Shown: positions 61,501 to 64,000 of the stretch, piece by piece
Position numbering within the stretch: the first letter of the stretch is position 1
Layout of the letters: each line of letters opens with the position of its first letter
Source of the DNA: Prinia subflava
Lineage: Eukaryota > Chordata > Aves > Passeriformes > Cisticolidae
Length of the DNA stretch: 64,000 nt
Assembly: GCF_021018805.1 (NCBI RefSeq)
Contig: NC_086283.1
Span: 6,895,162-6,959,161 of the forward strand
Direction: 5' to 3'
Position numbers and translations under genes: made by a program
The notes under the pieces: generated by a model
Databases searched by the model: none
What the model saw: only the letters and a program-made list of their open reading frames with translations
Told to the model about the DNA's origin: nothing

Positions 61501-64000
61501 AGTTCTGGAACTGCTCTTTCTCAAAAGGAAGATGTGTTAAAGATAAGTCCCCCTGCGTGTTTTGTCCAGTACGGTTGCTAAACTTGAAGCTGTTTATAGA
61601 TAACTGTGTTACTTGTGAATTGAAAGGAAAACTTGTATTCCTATCTGCAGTTCCAGATAAAGCTCACAGGCTGTAATGCATACCAACCAGCAGGCATTCT
61701 GCACAGCTGCTCTGGTGTCGTCGCTGCCTGGTGCACTGGTTTGTGCCTTGTAGAATATTAATTCCAGTATTAACTCAGGTGCATGGATTTCATATATTGT
61801 TTTTTTCAGACTGAAGGTTGTTTTTCTGAGAGATGATGAAAAGCAGGTAAGTGTGCCTCTGTTCAGCCATATTTATCTATTGTAGTCTTTTGGCTGGAAA
61901 GGAAAATGTGTTAAATCTTGTATACAATTATGGATATGATTGGGTGTTAAAATGAGGACACTCAAAGTTAAAAGGGATGAGAATACAATCATAGTACCTG
62001 CTCAAAAGAAAAAAAATCTAAACTGAATAAAGCTTTTTTTCTCCATCTGTGCATAACTGCTCCTTACCATTTGCCTAAGTGCTGCTACTGAATGACACGA
62101 CTGCAGGTCACTAAGTGATCTGATTTTTCAGAAACGGCCAAAAACCAAGAGATACACCTCATTGTCTGTGTATGCTAATGCAGAATAGTTCGTTATTCCT
62201 CCCAAGATATGAGAACTTTGGAGGGGAAAAGAAGTTCATGACTGGCAGTGTTTTTTTGGAAGAGCATGTCTGTACTGTAAGTGGATTTGCTGTGATTCTT
62301 ATTGCCCACACTAATGTGATAGCTTTTCTACTGGTTCCAGATGTGTAAAACACCATATGGGGTAGGAGGAGGAAAAAGTATAATGAAAAACTTCTGGATT
62401 TCCATATCACAGACAATTGCTGTAATTTTGCAGAGAAAGCTTGTGGAAGTTCATATGATATTTAATGTAAATGCAGTTATTTGATTAGATCTCCTCCAGG
62501 AATGTAGAGAAAAAAAAATCCAATTCTGGACCCTCCAGATGGTCCATATGAGTGCTACTAGACAGTCTGTCCGTAAAAGAAACTTGCTTCATCTATGAAA
62601 AGGAGGAGATTGTAGGCCAGAAGTTGTGCTGTAGGTGGAAGTGTGTCTGAAGGGATTCCTGAATTATGAAACCATGGAGAAAAGTGATGACAGTTATTTT
62701 CCTTCCCTCCATGCCCAGTTTTCCTTGTGAAACCAGAGCTCTCTGGACTCTACTCTAATCCATTAAGAAATTAGTAATTATCTTAATTCTTACCTGATTG
62801 CAGGTAACTGCTAAGTGTCCCTGATGGACAGAAAGGGGCAACCAGTTCTGCTGTCGTCTCTCTGTCTCAAACTTTGGGTTATTGCCATGTGTGTTGCAGT
62901 ATTAATCTGTTAATTTACTTGAGTCTAAAGATTTAGCCAGATACGCACACTTTAGGAATACTGTTGGACAGTAGTTTAAATATTTAGATTAATCTGTGCC
63001 TCCTTGTAAAACAAGACAAACTCATCGGTTTCCACACAGGTCAGGTTAATGTCAAGAAAATTCAAAGGTACATTTCCCTAAATAAAAGCTGACCTGAATA
63101 GAAACAGCTATAGCACTCCATCAGCCATGTGGAGAGCTAGGAAAAAAAGACATTTTAAAAACTTATGACCCCTGAGAACCATGTGCTTTCTTTCCTAGTC
63201 TTTGAAGAGAGATCTAAGTAGGTTTTAGGTTAAGTTTTAATAAAGTATGTAGTTACACAAAGTATCTTGTATGAACTCCTCAGCTTGTTTATTCCTGTAA
63301 AATCATAACTATGTAATCAAGTTAGCCAGTGCATGTATGTTTTATTCTGTGGATTAATATTTTATATTATTGATTGGTGAATGGGGCGAAAGTATTTTTT
63401 TGATCTGTATAACTGCGGGTGCATGTTAGTATCTTTAAAATGCTAAACAAGGACTTGAAAGTGTTCTTAATGGTAAGTTGATTTCCTTTTTAACTGCATT
63501 TCTGGCAGAGGGTAAAAGTTTGTCTTTGAATTTAATTGTGAGACAGCTTTCAAATTAAGTTGAAAAAAAAAAGTATTGAAATTACAGATGACAGGACTCT
63601 TGATCATCATTTAGGCAAATGAGGGTGGCTTGAATGACACAAATCTTTATACTGGATGTAAAGGGGATAGTGCAGAAAAAACCCTGAACCCAAGTGATGC
63701 CATGAAAGAATTATAGTAAAGGGTATAAAGCTGCAAAAGTTACCTCCTCAGAAAATAATTTGCCTATAAATGGGATGCTTTTCATCTTGAAATATGTGTG
63801 TCCTGAGATGTTGCAATGATCAAACAGACTTTCAAAATACTTTATCCTGGCAAATGAAGGAGCTGGATACGGGATGCCTCTCAGATCGGTTTGGGTTAGG
63901 TGGTTCCTACTTTTACTTTGACAGATGAGAGGGGCTTCTCAGAGATAATCCTTTCATCACTTCAGACACATTATTATTCTGACATCTCAGTTAGTCTGTG

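Larger units (their letters stand above)
36158..64000 (+). other. COL25A1: COL25A1 intron 2 (incomplete, over 27.8 kb)
   Basis: AT-rich, CpG-poor sequence begins with GTAACAGG. I looked for the expected basic Gly-X-Y exon (GPPGKRGKRGRRGE-like) and found none, so intron 2 extends past the right edge. Long introns are normal for this gene. Contents recognised are a solo LTR (42213-42747), a CR1 fragment (about 48713-49055), a diverged direct repeat pair, hairpins, a (GTTT)n region and several poly-T/poly-A runs. Short open frames (up to 141 codons) have no recognisable content. Confidence 0.8.

Noticed and set aside
1..64000. CRISPR arrays, operons, bacterial promoters or phage genes
   Set aside because: No direct-repeat/spacer pattern or dense coding exists; splice sites, CpG islands, LTRs and a CR1 fragment show a bird-like nuclear genome.

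Overview
The window looks like AT-rich vertebrate nuclear DNA from a bird, probably a neoavian and possibly a passerine. Three things point that way. (1) There is a diverged CR1-type LINE fragment near 48.7-49.1 kb. (2) There is an ERVL-like solo LTR at 9622-10410 whose TGTCTTGGTTT end resembles, from memory, LTRs common in passerine and other neoavian genomes. (3) Coding density is very low, with sharply bounded CpG islands. No bacterial, plasmid or organellar features are present; nearly all long open frames are chance, repeat-derived or GC-driven.

The one gene I can name with confidence is COL25A1 (collagen type XXV alpha 1, also called CLAC-P), on the + strand. Its first coding exon (35177-35569, 131 codons) lies in a large CpG island (about 34250-36075). 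After a 518-bp intron comes exon 2 (36088-36157). Together they encode the cytoplasmic tail, the single transmembrane segment, the juxtamembrane coiled-coil-like segment and the conserved R-V-A-R/E furin-type shedding site, ending in the E-C-N-C-P-P-G motif that leads into the first collagenous domain. Everything from 36158 to 64000 is intron 2; I saw no further Gly-X-Y exon in it.

Layout. 1-1897: a long pure-pyrimidine minisatellite/microsatellite tract, open at the left edge. 1898-9616: unannotatable intergenic DNA with one perfect 13-bp hairpin. 9617-10415: ERVL-like solo LTR with 5-bp target duplications. 10416-18800: intergenic. 18825-19115: a small CpG island with a perfect RFX X-box, which may start an unrecognised transcript. 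19311-34250: intergenic, with a CCAAT/TATA arrangement on the minus strand (about 20.37-20.47 kb), a 12-bp inverted repeat, microsatellites and an 18-bp CACGTG-centred palindrome. 34250-36157: COL25A1 promoter and exons. 36158-64000: COL25A1 intron 2, carrying a second solo LTR (42213-42747, 6-bp target duplication, class II-like), a CR1 fragment, a pair of diverged direct repeats, hairpins and homopolymer runs including a 41-nt poly-T.

I found no convincing undescribed multi-gene system. The items most worth checking are the X-box CpG island, the lengthened Gly/Lys/Pro-rich COL25A1 cytoplasmic tail, the left-edge polypyrimidine tract and the two intact solo LTRs.
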